NCBI GenBank assembly: GCA_003568315.1
Contig: PWYL01000004.1
Coordinates: 26,079-90,078, forward strand
Reading direction: 5' to 3'
Origin: Mollicutes bacterium
GTDB taxonomy: Bacteria; Bacillota_I; Bacilli_A; Izemoplasmatales; Izemoplasmataceae
DNA: 64,000 nt
The notes under the pieces were generated by a model, which was given only the letters and a program-made list of their open reading frames with translations, was not told the origin of the DNA and did not search any database. Within the stretch, counting starts at the first letter, position 1. Each line of letters starts with the position of its first letter. Both the position numbers and the translations under genes were made by a program. Of this stretch, positions 26,208 to 38,762 are shown one piece after another.

Positions 26208-26759
26208 ATGAGTGAAGAAAACAGCGAACGCAAATGGTATGTCGTCCAGACCTATTCCGGTCAGGAAAACTCGGTCAAGACGAACCTGGAACGCCGCATC
26301 GAGTCGATGCAGATGGAAGACAAGATCTTCCAGGTCGTCATCCCCGAACAGATAAAACGCGAGCGAAAACCCGACGGAACGACCAAGGAGAAAATCGTCA
26401 AGCTCTATCCGGGCTATGTGTTCATCGAGATGATTGTGACGGACGACTCCTGGTTCGTGGTCCGGAACACCCCCGGCGTCACGGGATTCCTGGGCTCGAG
26501 CGGCGGCGGGACCAAGCCGATCCCTCTCCCCCCCGACGAGATTAATCCCATCCTGAAACGCGCCGGATTGCTCGAGACGCCGAGCCTCGATGTCGAAATC
26601 GGTCAAAGGGTGCGGGTCACGGCCGGCCCCTTCATGAACCGCATCGGCCGCGTCGAGAACATCGACCATGAAAAGGCCATGGTGACCGTGCTGGTCGAGA
26701 TGTTCGGCCGGGATACCCCCGCACAACTCACGTTCGACGAGATCGACACGAACGTTTGA
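26208..26759 (+). CDS. nusG: Transcription termination/antitermination factor NusG
   Basis: The 183-residue protein has the NGN domain (KWYVVQTYSGQENSVKTNLE, later YPGYVFIEM and FLGSSGGG) and a C-terminal KOW domain (GQRVRVTAGPFMNRIGRVENI). NusG binds RNA polymerase and links it to ribosomes or Rho. Adjacent to secE, the usual pair. A promoter for the rplK unit starts within a few bases of its stop. Confidence 0.97.
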   Translation: MSEENSERKWYVVQTYSGQENSVKTNLERRIESMQMEDKIFQVVIPEQIKRERKPDGTTKEKIVKLYPGYVFIEMIVTDDSWFVVRNTPGVTGFLGSSGGGTKPIPLPPDEINPILKRAGLLETPSLDVEIGQRVRVTAGPFMNRIGRVENIDHEKAMVTVLVEMFGRDTPAQLTFDEIDTNV

Positions 26760-26761
26760 AC

Positions 26762-26791
26762 TTGACAGTCAAGAAACATGCAGGCTATAAT
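26762..26791 (+). promoter_or_regulatory. Promoter of rplK-rplA
   Basis: TTGACA, 18-bp spacer, perfect TATAAT, starting two bases after the nusG stop. Confidence 0.85.
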
Positions 26792-26824
26792 GGCGTGGCA
26801 TGTCGCATGTCATGCTTGTTTTAT

Positions 26825-26856
26825 GAGTGGGAGGGCCAAGAGCCCGCTTACCACAT
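26825..26856 (+). promoter_or_regulatory. Candidate L1-binding operator in the rplK leader
   Basis: GTGG-GA-GGGC-CAAGA-GCCC-GCTTA-CCAC forms two stems separated by an asymmetric internal loop, 26 bases before the rplK start. The GGGAGG and UACCAC elements match what is known of L1 sites in 23S rRNA and in L11-L1 mRNAs. A second copy follows rplK. Confidence 0.6.
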
Positions 26857-26880
26857 CATGAGTCAGAGGAGGTGACCATC

Positions 26881-27309
26881 GTGCCAAAAAAAGAGGTCAA
26901 TAACGTCGTCAAACTGCAAATCCCCGCGGGGAAAGCCAATCCAGCGCCTCCCGTCGGACCCGCGCTCGGCCAGGCCGGCGTGAACATCCAGGAATTCTGC
27001 ACCAAGTTCAACGAGAAGACCCGCGACCAGATGGGAAACATCATCCCCGTCGAAATCACGGTCTATAAAGATCGTTCCTTCACGTTCATCACCAAGACGC
27101 CCCCCGCGGCCGCATTGCTTCTGAAGGCGGCGGGCATCGAGAAGGGCTCCGGCGAACCGAACACGGAAAAGGTCGGTTCGGTGACCCGCGAGCAGGTCAA
27201 AGAGATCGCCGAGATCAAGATGCCCGACTTGAACGCGAACGATATCGAGGCGGCCATGAAGATCATCGAAGGATCCGCCCGCAACATGGGAATCACCGTC
27301 AAAGACTGA
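26881..27309 (+). CDS. rplK: 50S ribosomal protein L11
   Basis: A 142-residue L11 with [23 protein letters not shown] at the N-terminus and the C-terminal rRNA-binding domain ending [13 protein letters not shown]. It forms part of the GTPase-associated centre and supports stringent response. The start is GTG 26881 with GAGGAGGTGACC ahead; the track start 26827 is inside the leader hairpin and rejected. Confidence 0.97.
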   Translation: MPKKEVNNVVKLQIPAGKANPAPPVGPALGQAGVNIQEFCTKFNEKTRDQMGNIIPVEITVYKDRSFTFITKTPPAAALLLKAAGIEKGSGEPNTEKVGSVTREQVKEIAEIKMPDLNANDIEAAMKIIEGSARNMGITVKD

Positions 27310-27334
27310 GCATTTGGTTGTGTATCGCAGCTGG

Positions 27335-27364
27335 ATGTGGGAGGAAAATCCGTCAATACCACAT
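27335..27364 (+). promoter_or_regulatory. Second candidate L1-binding operator, between rplK and rplA
   Basis: ATGTGG-GA-GG-AAAAT-CC-GTCAATA-CCACAT has the same arrangement as the site before rplK: GTGGGAGG on the left, UACCACAU on the right. It ends five bases before the rplA ribosome binding site, well placed to block translation. Confidence 0.6.
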
Positions 27365-27379
27365 TTAGGAGGAAGAAGC

Positions 27380-28072
27380 ATGGGCAAAAAGAGCAAAAAA
27401 TACCGCGCGGCCCTCGAAAAGGTCGACAGGACCAAGAAATACGCTATCGATGAAGCGGTCGCGCTGCTCAAGGACATCTCTTTCGAAGGTTTCGACGCAT
27501 CCGTCGAGGTGTCTTTGGATTTGAACGTCAACCCCCGGAAAGCCGACCAGAACATCCGCGGTGCCATGGTTTTGCCGCATGGAACGGGCAAGACCAAACG
27601 CGTGCTCGTTTTCGCCAAGGGCGAGAAGGCCAAAGAGGCCGAAGACGCCGGCGCCGATTTCGTCGGCGACGAGGAACTCGTCGAGAAGATCCTCGGCGGC
27701 TGGATGGAATTCGACACCGTTGTCGCCACACCGGACATGATGCCGAAAGTCGGAAAACTCGGACGCACATTGGGACCCCGCGGTCTCATGCCGAACCCCA
27801 AGACCGGCACCGTGACCCAAGACATCAAGAAAGCGGTCGGCGAGATCAAAGCCGGAAAGGTCGAATACCGTGTCGACAAGGCCGGTATCCTGAACATCCC
27901 CGTCGGCAGGCGCTCGTTCGCATCAGAGAAGATCATCGAGAATCTCCGCGCTTTCTATGAGACCATCCAGCGTTCGCGCCCCGCGACCGTCAAGGGCATT
28001 TTCGTCCGCAACATGGCGATCGCGACGACGATGTCTCCCGGCATTAAGGTTGACACCACGACCATTTTGTAG
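27380..28072 (+). CDS. rplA: 50S ribosomal protein L1
   Basis: The 230-residue L1 shows [58 protein letters not shown] and the C-terminal [12 protein letters not shown] end. It forms the mobile L1 stalk that handles E-site tRNA and is a translational repressor of its own operon in other bacteria. ATG 27380 follows AGGAGGAAGAAGC; the upstream in-frame start at 27314 lies in the operator region. Confidence 0.97.
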   Translation: MGKKSKKYRAALEKVDRTKKYAIDEAVALLKDISFEGFDASVEVSLDLNVNPRKADQNIRGAMVLPHGTGKTKRVLVFAKGEKAKEAEDAGADFVGDEELVEKILGGWMEFDTVVATPDMMPKVGKLGRTLGPRGLMPNPKTGTVTQDIKKAVGEIKAGKVEYRVDKAGILNIPVGRRSFASEKIIENLRAFYETIQRSRPATVKGIFVRNMAIATTMSPGIKVDTTTIL

Positions 28073-28097
28073 GACAATAGGCGTGGCACAATTGAAT

Positions 28098-28202
28098 CGA
28101 TATCTGTCGAAGACCTCAGGCGCCTTCGGGCTTAATCTCCTGAGCAGACAAAAGAAACCGGATTTCCCGCCTCTTTTGTCGTCTTGACAGAAGAGGTTTT
28201 TT
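28098..28202 (+). ncRNA. L10 leader RNA
   Basis: Between rplA and rplJ lies the conserved Bacillota L10 leader: AGACCTCAGG...GGGCTTAATCTCCTGAG, where CTCAGG pairs with CCTGAG around the characteristic GGGCTTAAT element. The L10-L12 complex binds such leaders to regulate rplJ-rplL. A terminator-like hairpin follows immediately, so control is likely by attenuation. Confidence 0.8.
28170..28202 (+). terminator. Attenuator terminator of the L10 leader
   Basis: CCTCTTTTGTC pairs with GACAGAAGAGG (11 bp, one G-U), loop GTCTT, followed by TTTTTT, ending about 28 bases before rplJ. A terminator here in front of an essential gene implies conditional readthrough. Confidence 0.85.
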
Positions 28203-28229
28203 CATGGACATTACCAAGGAGGTGGAACC

Positions 28230-28757
28230 GTGTCCGAAAAAGCGATTGAAAAGAAGAAAGACCAAGTCGCACAACTCGCGGAGAAGATGAAAGAGGCGAA
28301 CTCCGTCGTCGTCGTGGACTATCTCGGCTTGACGGTCGCCGAAGCGAGTGAGCTCCGTCGTGAACTGATCAAGAACGGCTGCGAATTCAAGGTCGTCAAG
28401 AACAACATCATCCGTCGCGCCGCCGAAGCTGAAGGCCACAAGGAAATCCTCGAACACATCGAAGGCCCCAACGCCCTCGCTTTCAGTTTCGAAGACAGCG
28501 TCGCCGCGGCGAAAGTCATCTACGATTTCGCAAAAGACCACAAGAAACTCGAACTCAAGGTCGGCATTGTCGACGGCGAGTTCATGGACAACGAGAATAT
28601 CAAGATGATCGCCACAATTCCCTCGCGCGAGGAACTGCTCACCATGTTTGCCGGAGGCATCCTGGAGCCCGTCAAACATCTCGCCATGGGGTTGAACATG
28701 CACATCGAGAACCAGGAAGAAAACCGGGAAGAAAGCCAAAACGACCAAACCGAATAA
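28230..28757 (+). CDS. rplJ: 50S ribosomal protein L10
   Basis: The 175-residue protein has NSVVVVDYLGLTVAEASELRREL and KVVKNNIIRRAAE of L10 and an acidic, Glu/Asn/Gln-rich C-terminus (HIENQEENREESQ). L10 anchors L12 dimers to the ribosome. Start is GTG with AAGGAGGTGGAACC. It is the first gene downstream of the L10 leader attenuator and precedes rplL. Confidence 0.96.
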   Translation: MSEKAIEKKKDQVAQLAEKMKEANSVVVVDYLGLTVAEASELRRELIKNGCEFKVVKNNIIRRAAEAEGHKEILEHIEGPNALAFSFEDSVAAAKVIYDFAKDHKKLELKVGIVDGEFMDNENIKMIATIPSREELLTMFAGGILEPVKHLAMGLNMHIENQEENREESQNDQTE

Positions 28758-28770
28758 GGAGGAAAAGGAA

Positions 28771-29139
28771 ATGGCCAATCTGAAAAACGAAGAAATCATC
28801 GAAGCTTTGAAAGTGAAGACACTGCTTGAATTAAAGGAACTCGTCGACATGATGAAAGAGGAATTCGGCGTCGATCCGAGCGCCGTCGCCGTCGCCGCAC
28901 CCGGCGCCGCGCAAGAGGACGAAGAACCGAGCGAAGTCACCGTCACGCTCACCAACCCCGGTCAGAAGAAGATCGGCGTCATCAAAGTCGTCCGCGAACT
29001 CACCGGTCTCGGGTTGAAAGAGGCGAAAGCGCTCGTCGACAGCGCCCCCGCCCCCATCAAGGAAGAAATCGATCCCGAAGAAGCCGAGAGCATCAAAGAG
29101 AAAATCGAAGAAGCCGGCGGCGAAGTCGAAATCAAATAA
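28771..29139 (+). CDS. rplL: 50S ribosomal protein L7/L12
   Basis: A 122-residue L12: N-terminal dimerisation helix (IIEALKVKTLLELKELVDMM), Ala/Val/Asp-rich hinge around residues 36-50, and the C-terminal factor-binding domain (KKIGVIKVVRELTGLGLKEAKALVD). L12 recruits elongation factors. AAGGAGGAAAAGGAA precedes the ATG. A hairpin terminator follows. Confidence 0.97.
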   Translation: MANLKNEEIIEALKVKTLLELKELVDMMKEEFGVDPSAVAVAAPGAAQEDEEPSEVTVTLTNPGQKKIGVIKVVRELTGLGLKEAKALVDSAPAPIKEEIDPEEAESIKEKIEEAGGEVEIK

Positions 29140-29153
29140 CCTTCATCCAATTG

Positions 29154-29182
29154 AAAAACCTGAGTGGAAAGCTCAGGTTTTC
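29154..29182 (+). terminator. Terminator between rplL and ybxB
   Basis: AAAACCTGAG-TGGAAAG-CTCAGGTTTT, a 10-bp stem with a short T-run. It may be partial, since ybxB starts 33 bases later without a clear own promoter. Confidence 0.75.
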
Positions 29183-29214
29183 GCCTCGATGGAGGAAAGA
29201 GGGGGTGAGTGGCG

Positions 29215-29808
29215 ATGAGCCATTACTTCAGCGAAAAGCAGGAAGGGCTGGAAAAGGACGAGCGGACCCTCTCCTACGAACATGCGGGCAGGGTATTCAC
29301 TTTCACGACCGCTCGCGGCGTTTTCGCCCGGAACGAAGTCGATTTCGCCACCCGCCTCCTCATCGCGACCATCGAAATCGAAAAAGGGACGACGCGTCTT
29401 TTGGACCTTGGCACCGGCTATGGCGTCATCGGTGTCGTGCTCGGTGCGCTTTATGATCTCAAAGTCACCATGACGGATGTGAACGAGCGGGCCCTCGCAC
29501 TCGCCAGAAAGAATCTCGAGAAGAACCGCGTCGAAGCCGATGTGTTGAAAAGTGACGGTTTCGCCGCCCTTTCGGGTGAACGCTTCGACCTCATCGTGAC
29601 GAATCCGCCCATCCGCATCGGGAAAGACAGACTCTTTCCCATGCTGGAAAAGGCCCGCAAACATTTGTCGGAGGGCGGAGCCCTCTGGCTCGTCTGCCAC
29701 AAGAAGCACGGAGCGAAGACCATGAGGAAACATCTCGAGAAGACCTACGACGTCGAAGCCAAAGAACAAAAGAAGGGTTTTCACGTTTTCGTCTGCCGCC
29801 CGCTTTGA
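29215..29808 (+). CDS. ybxB: Class I SAM-dependent rRNA methyltransferase, RsmC-like (YbxB)
   Basis: The 197-residue protein has a SAM loop LLDLGTGYGVIGVVLG (about 64-79), acidic motif VTMTDVNERALALARKN and the catalytic IVTNPPIRIGK (about 125-135), as in RsmC, which methylates G1207 of 16S rRNA in E. coli. It corresponds to Bacillus ybxB at the same place before rpoB. I use ATG 29215, preceded by GGGGGTGA; GTG 29209 is possible. Confidence 0.88.
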   Translation: MSHYFSEKQEGLEKDERTLSYEHAGRVFTFTTARGVFARNEVDFATRLLIATIEIEKGTTRLLDLGTGYGVIGVVLGALYDLKVTMTDVNERALALARKNLEKNRVEADVLKSDGFAALSGERFDLIVTNPPIRIGKDRLFPMLEKARKHLSEGGALWLVCHKKHGAKTMRKHLEKTYDVEAKEQKKGFHVFVCRPL

Positions 29809-29920
29809 CAAAGGACGATTCCTTGTCTCTTTGTCATCCGAATCCAAGCTCCCATGACGTGGTCGTTTCCTGACTTCCCGACCTTGTCGGGAGAAACGCT
29901 CGTGTATTGACGAAAAAACA

Positions 29921-29949
29921 TTGACCACTTGACGGTGCTATGATATAAT
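29921..29949 (+). promoter_or_regulatory. Promoter of rpoB-rpoC
   Basis: TTGACC, 17-bp spacer, TGA-TATAAT (also an extended -10), 74 bases before the rpoB start. The 214-bp gap before rpoB also holds two hairpins without T-runs (29807-29835 GACAAAG/CTTTGTC and 29877-29891 CCCGAC/GTCGGG), no gene. Confidence 0.85.
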
Positions 29950-30022
29950 GTCAAATTGCGTTACAATGCGCTTTTTTGTCTTGCCATGATCTTTTTATCC
30001 ATTCGAACGGGGTGTATACGTA

Positions 30023-33000
30023 GTGAGCTACTCGATTGTCAAATACGGTAGAAAGCGCGAAAGAAGGAACTATTCCCGCATCAAATCGCAAGTGGAACTA
30101 CCGAATCTCATTGAAGTCCAGACCAAGTCTTTCTACTGGTTCATAGAAGAGGGGCTCAAAGAACTCCTCAAGGACATTTCGCCGATCGAGAACTTCACCG
30201 GCGGCTTGGAACTCTATTTCGAAGACATCGAATTCGATGCACCGAAGCATACCGTGCATGAAGCCCGTGAAAAAGAACTGACCTACGCCTGTCCGCTGCG
30301 CGTCGGCGTGAAACTCGTCGACCACAGCACAGGCGTGATTCAACGTCAGAAGATTTTCATGGGTGATTTTCCGTTCATGACCGACCGGGGCTCGTTCATC
30401 ATCAACGGCTCCGAACGGGTCATCGTGAGCCAGATCGTCCGGAGCGCGGGCGTATTCTTCGACAAGGAAGTCGACCGCAAGACCCTCCGGAGCCGCTATC
30501 TCGGACAGATCATCCCCAACCGCGGCGCCTGGCTCGAATACGAGACCGACTCGAAGAATGTGCTGAACGTCAAACTCGACCGTTCGAAGAAGATTCCCTT
30601 GACAACGCTTCTCAGGGCGATCGGTCTTTCGACGGACGAACGCATCCTCGACCTCTACAAGAAACACGCCCATATCGACCAGACACTCGAACGCGACAAC
30701 ACGAAATCCAGCGAAGAAGCGATCCTCGAAGTGTATTCGAAACTCCGCCAAGGCGAGACCGCGACAGTCGACGGCGCCATCAAGTTCTTCGTGAGCCGTC
30801 TTTTCGATGCGAAACGCTACGAACTCGCCAAGGTCGGACGTTTCAAGGTCAACCAGAAACTGAACGTCTTGAACCATGTCCGCGGCAAGCCGTTGGCCGA
30901 GGATCTCGTCGATCCCGAGACCGGGGAGGTCCTCGTCGAGAAGGGTGTCACCATCGACAAGAAGACCGAGAAGATCCTCGATGCGAACCGCCACCTTTTC
31001 ACCCACACGGTGCCCGGTGTCTTGGCGCACGATCTCGATTATGATTTCGCCGAGCAGAAGGACATCCTCGACGCCAACCCCTATCTCGAGCATCTCTCCG
31101 ACGAGGAGAAACTCTCCGCTATCAAGGCGCAGCGTTTCCTTTCGGCCGAAGAATACGCAAAAGCGCATCTCGAAGCCCAAGGCCTCACCAAGAAGAAATT
31201 CATCGACAAGGAAGGCAACAAGGCCTACGACGAGATGGTCACATCCATCGAGGAGACGCTTGCCAAGGACGAACTGGAACTCTCGCTCGCGAAAGTCGAG
31301 ATTCTCGACATCAAGCACACGAACAAGGACGATGAAGAAATCGACGTCCGGGTGATCGGCAACGACTCTTCCGAGACGGAGGAACATCTCACCCCTTCCG
31401 ACATCATCGCTTCCGTGAGCTATTATCTGAACCTCATGGACGATTACGGAAGACTCGACGATATCGACCATCTGGGCAACCGTCGGCTCCGACTCATCGG
31501 CGAACTGCTCAAGAACCAGTTCCGGATCGGCCTTTCCAAACTCGAAAAGAACGTCATGGACCGCATGAGCACCCGCGACACTTCGGAGATGACGCCGCAG
31601 AACCTCATCAACATCCGACCCTTGACTTCTTCCATCAAGGAGTTCTTCGGCTCTTCGCAGCTCTCGCAGTTCATGAGCCAGACGAACCCCTTGGACGAGA
31701 TCACCCACAAACGCCGCATAAGCGCGCTCGGTCCCGGCGGTCTCACCCGCGACCGCGCCGGTTTCGAGGTGCGCGACGTGCATTACTCCCACTATGGAAG
31801 GATCTGTCCCATCGAGACCCCCGAAGGGCAGAACATCGGGCTTATCAACAGTCTTTCCACTTATGTCCGGGTGAACGAGTACGGTCTCATCGAGACGCCC
31901 TACCTCAAGGTGCGACGTGAGGAAAAAGACAAAAAAGACGTGGAGCTCTATGTGACCGCTGAACATCTCTTCCTCACCGCCGACCAAGAAGAAGAATACG
32001 TCATCGGCCAGGCCAACATCAACCTCGATGACGACATGCGCATCGTCGACGACCACGTCGTCGCACGCCACATGGGCGAGACCAAGATGCACCACAAGCA
32101 CGAGATCGACCTCATCGACGTCTCGCCGAAACAGATTGTCAGTGTGTCCACAGCCTGCATCCCCTTCCTCGAACACGATGACGCGAACCGTGCCCTGATG
32201 GGCGCGAACATGCAACGGCAGGCGATTCCCCTCTTGAAACCCGAGGCCCCCTATGTGGGCACGGGCATCGAGCACAAGGCCGCAAAAGACAGCGGTGCCT
32301 GCATCGTGGCGCAGCGTGACGGCGTTGTGAAGTATGTCGACGCAAGAAAAATCCTCGTCGAGGAGGAAGACGGCAACAACCGCACCTACCATCTCGAGAA
32401 ATTCGAACGCAGCAACCAGAGCACGCTGATAAACGAGAAACCGATCGTCCGACCCGGCGACAAGGTTGAAGCCGGCGAAGTCATCACCGACGGACCGGCC
32501 ATGGATGAAGGCGAACTCGCCTTGGGCAGGAATGTCGTCGTCGCCTTCATGACCTGGAACGGCTATAATTACGAGGACGCCGTCATCCTGTCCGAGCGTC
32601 TCGTCAAAGATGACATCTACACTTCCATCCATATCGAGAAATATGAAGCCGAAGCCCGCGACACCAAGCTCGGCAAAGAGGAAATCACCCGCGAGGTGCC
32701 CAATGTCGGTGAGAAGGGACGCCGTTTCCTTGATGAGAACGGCATCATCATCCCCGGCGCCGAAGTGAAAGAGGGCGACATCCTCGTCGGCAAGGTCACC
32801 CCGAAAGGTTTCACCGAGGAGACCCCCGAAGACCGTCTTCTGGGCGCCATATTCGGCAAGAAAGCGCACGAACAGCGCGACACCTCGCTCCGCGTGCCCC
32901 ACGGGGGTGGCGGCATCGTCCATAGTGTGCGGCACTTCTCCCGTGAAGCGGGCGACGAACTCCCGCCCGGCGCGAACGAGGTCGTGCACGTCTTCATCGT

Positions 33001-33787
33001 GCAAAAACGCAAGATTTCCGAAGGCGACAAGATGGCCGGACGCCACGGCAACAAGGGCGTCATCTCGAAAATCCTCCCCGAGGAGGACATGCCCTTCCTG
33101 CCCGACGGCCGCCCGGTCGACATCATGTTGAATCCGTTGGGCGTGCCTTCACGGATGAACATCGGCCAGGTGCTGGAGATCCATCTCGGCATGGCCGCCG
33201 AGAAACTCGGCGTCCACATCGCGAGCCCCGTCTTCGACGGTGTCGAAAGCGAAGATTTGGACGAGATCATGCGCGAGGCGGAACTCAGTCATAACGGCAA
33301 GACCCCTCTCTATTCGGGTCTCACAGGTGAACGTTACGACAACGATGTCGCCGTCGGCATCATGCACATGATCAAGCTCGACCACATGGTCGACGACAAA
33401 CTCCACGCTCGGAGTGTGGGTCCCTACACGCTCGTCACCCAGCAACCGATGGGCGGAAAGGCCCAAAACGGCGGCCAGCGTTTCGGCGAGATGGAAGTCT
33501 GGGCGCTCGAGGCCTACGGTGCGGCCTATTGTCTGCAAGAGATGCTCACGGTGAAGAGTGACGACATCATCGGCCGGAACAAAGTCTTCCGCGCCATCGT
33601 CGACGGCAAGAGCATCCCCGAACCGAGTCTCCCCGAATCGTTCCGCGTTCTGACAAGGGAACTCCAGTCCTTGGGCATCAGCGTGGAACTCATCAACCGC
33701 GACACACATGAGAACGAGGCCCGCAAGAGCCTCGTGGAAGACTCCGCCGAACACGACTATGTGGAAAAATACGGTTTCGATTCCTGA
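30023..33787 (+). CDS. rpoB: DNA-directed RNA polymerase subunit beta
   Basis: The 1254-residue beta subunit has all main regions: the lobe and protrusion ([19 protein letters not shown]), the fork loop and rifampicin pocket near 540-580 ([11 protein letters not shown]..., [12 protein letters not shown]), the MCPIETPEG-like [13 protein letters not shown], the [13 protein letters not shown] loop and the C-terminal [21 protein letters not shown] clamp. In the rifampicin region residue 552 is Ser where E. coli Asp516 and Bacillus have Asp. The start is GTG 30023 after GGGGTGTATACGTA. It heads the rpoBC unit with a good promoter; length is about 60 residues above Bacillus, mostly from an insert between about 330 and 450. 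Confidence 0.98.
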   Translation: MSYSIVKYGRKRERRNYSRIKSQVELPNLIEVQTKSFYWFIEEGLKELLKDISPIENFTGGLELYFEDIEFDAPKHTVHEAREKELTYACPLRVGVKLVDHSTGVIQRQKIFMGDFPFMTDRGSFIINGSERVIVSQIVRSAGVFFDKEVDRKTLRSRYLGQIIPNRGAWLEYETDSKNVLNVKLDRSKKIPLTTLLRAIGLSTDERILDLYKKHAHIDQTLERDNTKSSEEAILEVYSKLRQGETATVDGAIKFFVSRLFDAKRYELAKVGRFKVNQKLNVLNHVRGKPLAEDLVDPETGEVLVEKGVTIDKKTEKILDANRHLFTHTVPGVLAHDLDYDFAEQKDILDANPYLEHLSDEEKLSAIKAQRFLSAEEYAKAHLEAQGLTKKKFIDKEGNKAYDEMVTSIEETLAKDELELSLAKVEILDIKHTNKDDEEIDVRVIGNDSSETEEHLTPSDIIASVSYYLNLMDDYGRLDDIDHLGNRRLRLIGELLKNQFRIGLSKLEKNVMDRMSTRDTSEMTPQNLINIRPLTSSIKEFFGSSQLSQFMSQTNPLDEITHKRRISALGPGGLTRDRAGFEVRDVHYSHYGRICPIETPEGQNIGLINSLSTYVRVNEYGLIETPYLKVRREEKDKKDVELYVTAEHLFLTADQEEEYVIGQANINLDDDMRIVDDHVVARHMGETKMHHKHEIDLIDVSPKQIVSVSTACIPFLEHDDANRALMGANMQRQAIPLLKPEAPYVGTGIEHKAAKDSGACIVAQRDGVVKYVDARKILVEEEDGNNRTYHLEKFERSNQSTLINEKPIVRPGDKVEAGEVITDGPAMDEGELALGRNVVVAFMTWNGYNYEDAVILSERLVKDDIYTSIHIEKYEAEARDTKLGKEEITREVPNVGEKGRRFLDENGIIIPGAEVKEGDILVGKVTPKGFTEETPEDRLLGAIFGKKAHEQRDTSLRVPHGGGGIVHSVRHFSREAGDELPPGANEVVHVFIVQKRKISEGDKMAGRHGNKGVISKILPEEDMPFLPDGRPVDIMLNPLGVPSRMNIGQVLEIHLGMAAEKLGVHIASPVFDGVESEDLDEIMREAELSHNGKTPLYSGLTGERYDNDVAVGIMHMIKLDHMVDDKLHARSVGPYTLVTQQPMGGKAQNGGQRFGEMEVWALEAYGAAYCLQEMLTVKSDDIIGRNKVFRAIVDGKSIPEPSLPESFRVLTRELQSLGISVELINRDTHENEARKSLVEDSAEHDYVEKYGFDS

Positions 33788-33806
33788 ATGAGGACAAGGT
33801 GATTTG

Positions 33807-37616
<3,810 letters not shown>

Positions 37617-37625
37617 GACGGTAAT

Positions 37626-37658
37626 GCCGGGTCGCCTTGAGGCGTCCCGGCTTTTTTT
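37626..37658 (+). terminator. Terminator after rpoC
   Basis: GCCGGG/CCCGGC with inner CGCCT/AGGCG stem, followed by seven T. Confidence 0.92.
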
Positions 37659-37678
37659 CCGGAAAGGGCGCCGAACCA

Positions 37679-37707
37679 TTGACACACCTGGAACGGTGTT
37701 ATATAAT
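37679..37707 (+). promoter_or_regulatory. Promoter of rpsL-rpsG-fusA
   Basis: TTGACA, 17-bp spacer, TATAAT. The leader of about 105 bases contains a hairpin at 37774-37794 (GACACACAT facing ATGTGTTGTC) shortly before the ribosome binding site. No L7Ae-like ybxF gene is present, unlike in Bacillus. Confidence 0.88.
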
Positions 37708-37819
37708 TACACGTGCGTCAAGTGCGAAAAGCTCCCGTCTATCACGGGTATTCGCCATCATCTTGTCACATTCGACACACATGGATGTGTTGTCAAAAAA
37801 ACAGGAGAGGAGGAACAAC

Positions 37820-38233
37820 ATGCCGACCATCAACCAACTCGTCAGAAAAGGACGCAAGAGCCGCAAGAAGAAGTCCAAGTCCCCGCATCTCGCCATCAAT
37901 TACAACTCGATCAAGCGGCGTTACACGCATCTGCCCAGTCCGCAGAAGCGTGGTGTGTGCGTGCGGGTCGCGACCATGACGCCCAAGAAACCGAACTCGG
38001 CGCTCCGTAAATACGCCCGTGTCCGCTTGACGAACGGCGTGGAAGTGACGGCCTACATCCCGGGAATCGGCCACAAACTGCAAGAGCACAGCGTCGTCCT
38101 CATCCGTGGCGGCCGCGTCAAGGACCTTCCGGGCGTGCGCTATCACATCGTGCGTGGCACGCTGGACGCAGAAGGCGTTGTCGACCGGAAACAGGGACGT
38201 TCGAAATACGGAACCAAGAAGGAAGAAATGTAG
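37820..38233 (+). CDS. rpsL: 30S ribosomal protein S12
   Basis: A 137-residue S12. [22 protein letters not shown] is the standard start; [11 protein letters not shown] and [15 protein letters not shown] contain the two lysines (E. coli 42 and 87) whose mutation gives streptomycin resistance, both wild type here. S12 monitors codon-anticodon pairing. ATG 37820 follows GAGAGGAGGAACAAC; the track start 37637 precedes the promoter. Confidence 0.97.
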   Translation: MPTINQLVRKGRKSRKKKSKSPHLAINYNSIKRRYTHLPSPQKRGVCVRVATMTPKKPNSALRKYARVRLTNGVEVTAYIPGIGHKLQEHSVVLIRGGRVKDLPGVRYHIVRGTLDAEGVVDRKQGRSKYGTKKEEM

Positions 38234-38270
38234 GTAGGAACAGAACGATTCTTGAAAGGAGGAACCTGCC

Positions 38271-38741
38271 ATGCCCCGCAGAGGACATGTGGCGAAACGG
38301 GATGTACTGCCCGACCCGGTGTACGACTCGAAACTCGTCACGAAACTGATCAACAGCATCATGAAGGACGGCAAGAAGAACACGGCGCAACGCATCCTCT
38401 ACACAGCGTTCGGCCGTATCGAGGAAATCACCAACCGCCCCCCCATTGAAGTGTTCGAGGAGGCGTTGGACAACGTCATGCCCACATTCGAAGTCCGGGC
38501 GCGCCGCGTCGGGGGACAGAACTACCAAATCCCCATGGAAGTGCGAGAAGAAAGACGCTATACGTTGGGACTCCGTTGGATCACCCAATACGCGAGACTT
38601 CGTGGCGAGAAGACCATGGAAGAACGTCTCGCCAAGGAAATCGTCGCCGCCGCGAACGGCGAAGGACAGTCCGTGAAGAAACGCGAAGACATGCACAGGA
38701 TGGCGGAAGCGAACAAAGCGTTTGCGCATTACCGCTGGTAA
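38271..38741 (+). CDS. rpsG: 30S ribosomal protein S7
   Basis: The 156-residue S7 shows [52 protein letters not shown] and the [10 protein letters not shown] end. S7 nucleates the head of the 30S subunit. AAGGAGGAACCTGCC precedes the ATG. fusA follows 21 bp later. Confidence 0.97.
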   Translation: MPRRGHVAKRDVLPDPVYDSKLVTKLINSIMKDGKKNTAQRILYTAFGRIEEITNRPPIEVFEEALDNVMPTFEVRARRVGGQNYQIPMEVREERRYTLGLRWITQYARLRGEKTMEERLAKEIVAAANGEGQSVKKREDMHRMAEANKAFAHYRW

Positions 38742-38762
38742 TAGCAGGAAGGAGAACGCCCC

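Noticed and set aside
30098-33046. 982-codon minus-strand ORF opposite rpoB, plus similar long antisense ORFs opposite rpoC, fusA, gdpP, metG and tuf
   Set aside because: They lie entirely under well-identified genes, have no family-like sequence or ribosome binding sites, and result from GC-rich codon bias that removes stops in antisense frames.
37617-37819. An L7Ae-like ybxF gene between rpoC and rpsL as in Bacillus
   Set aside because: Only 203 bp with a terminator and promoter; no matching ORF in any frame.
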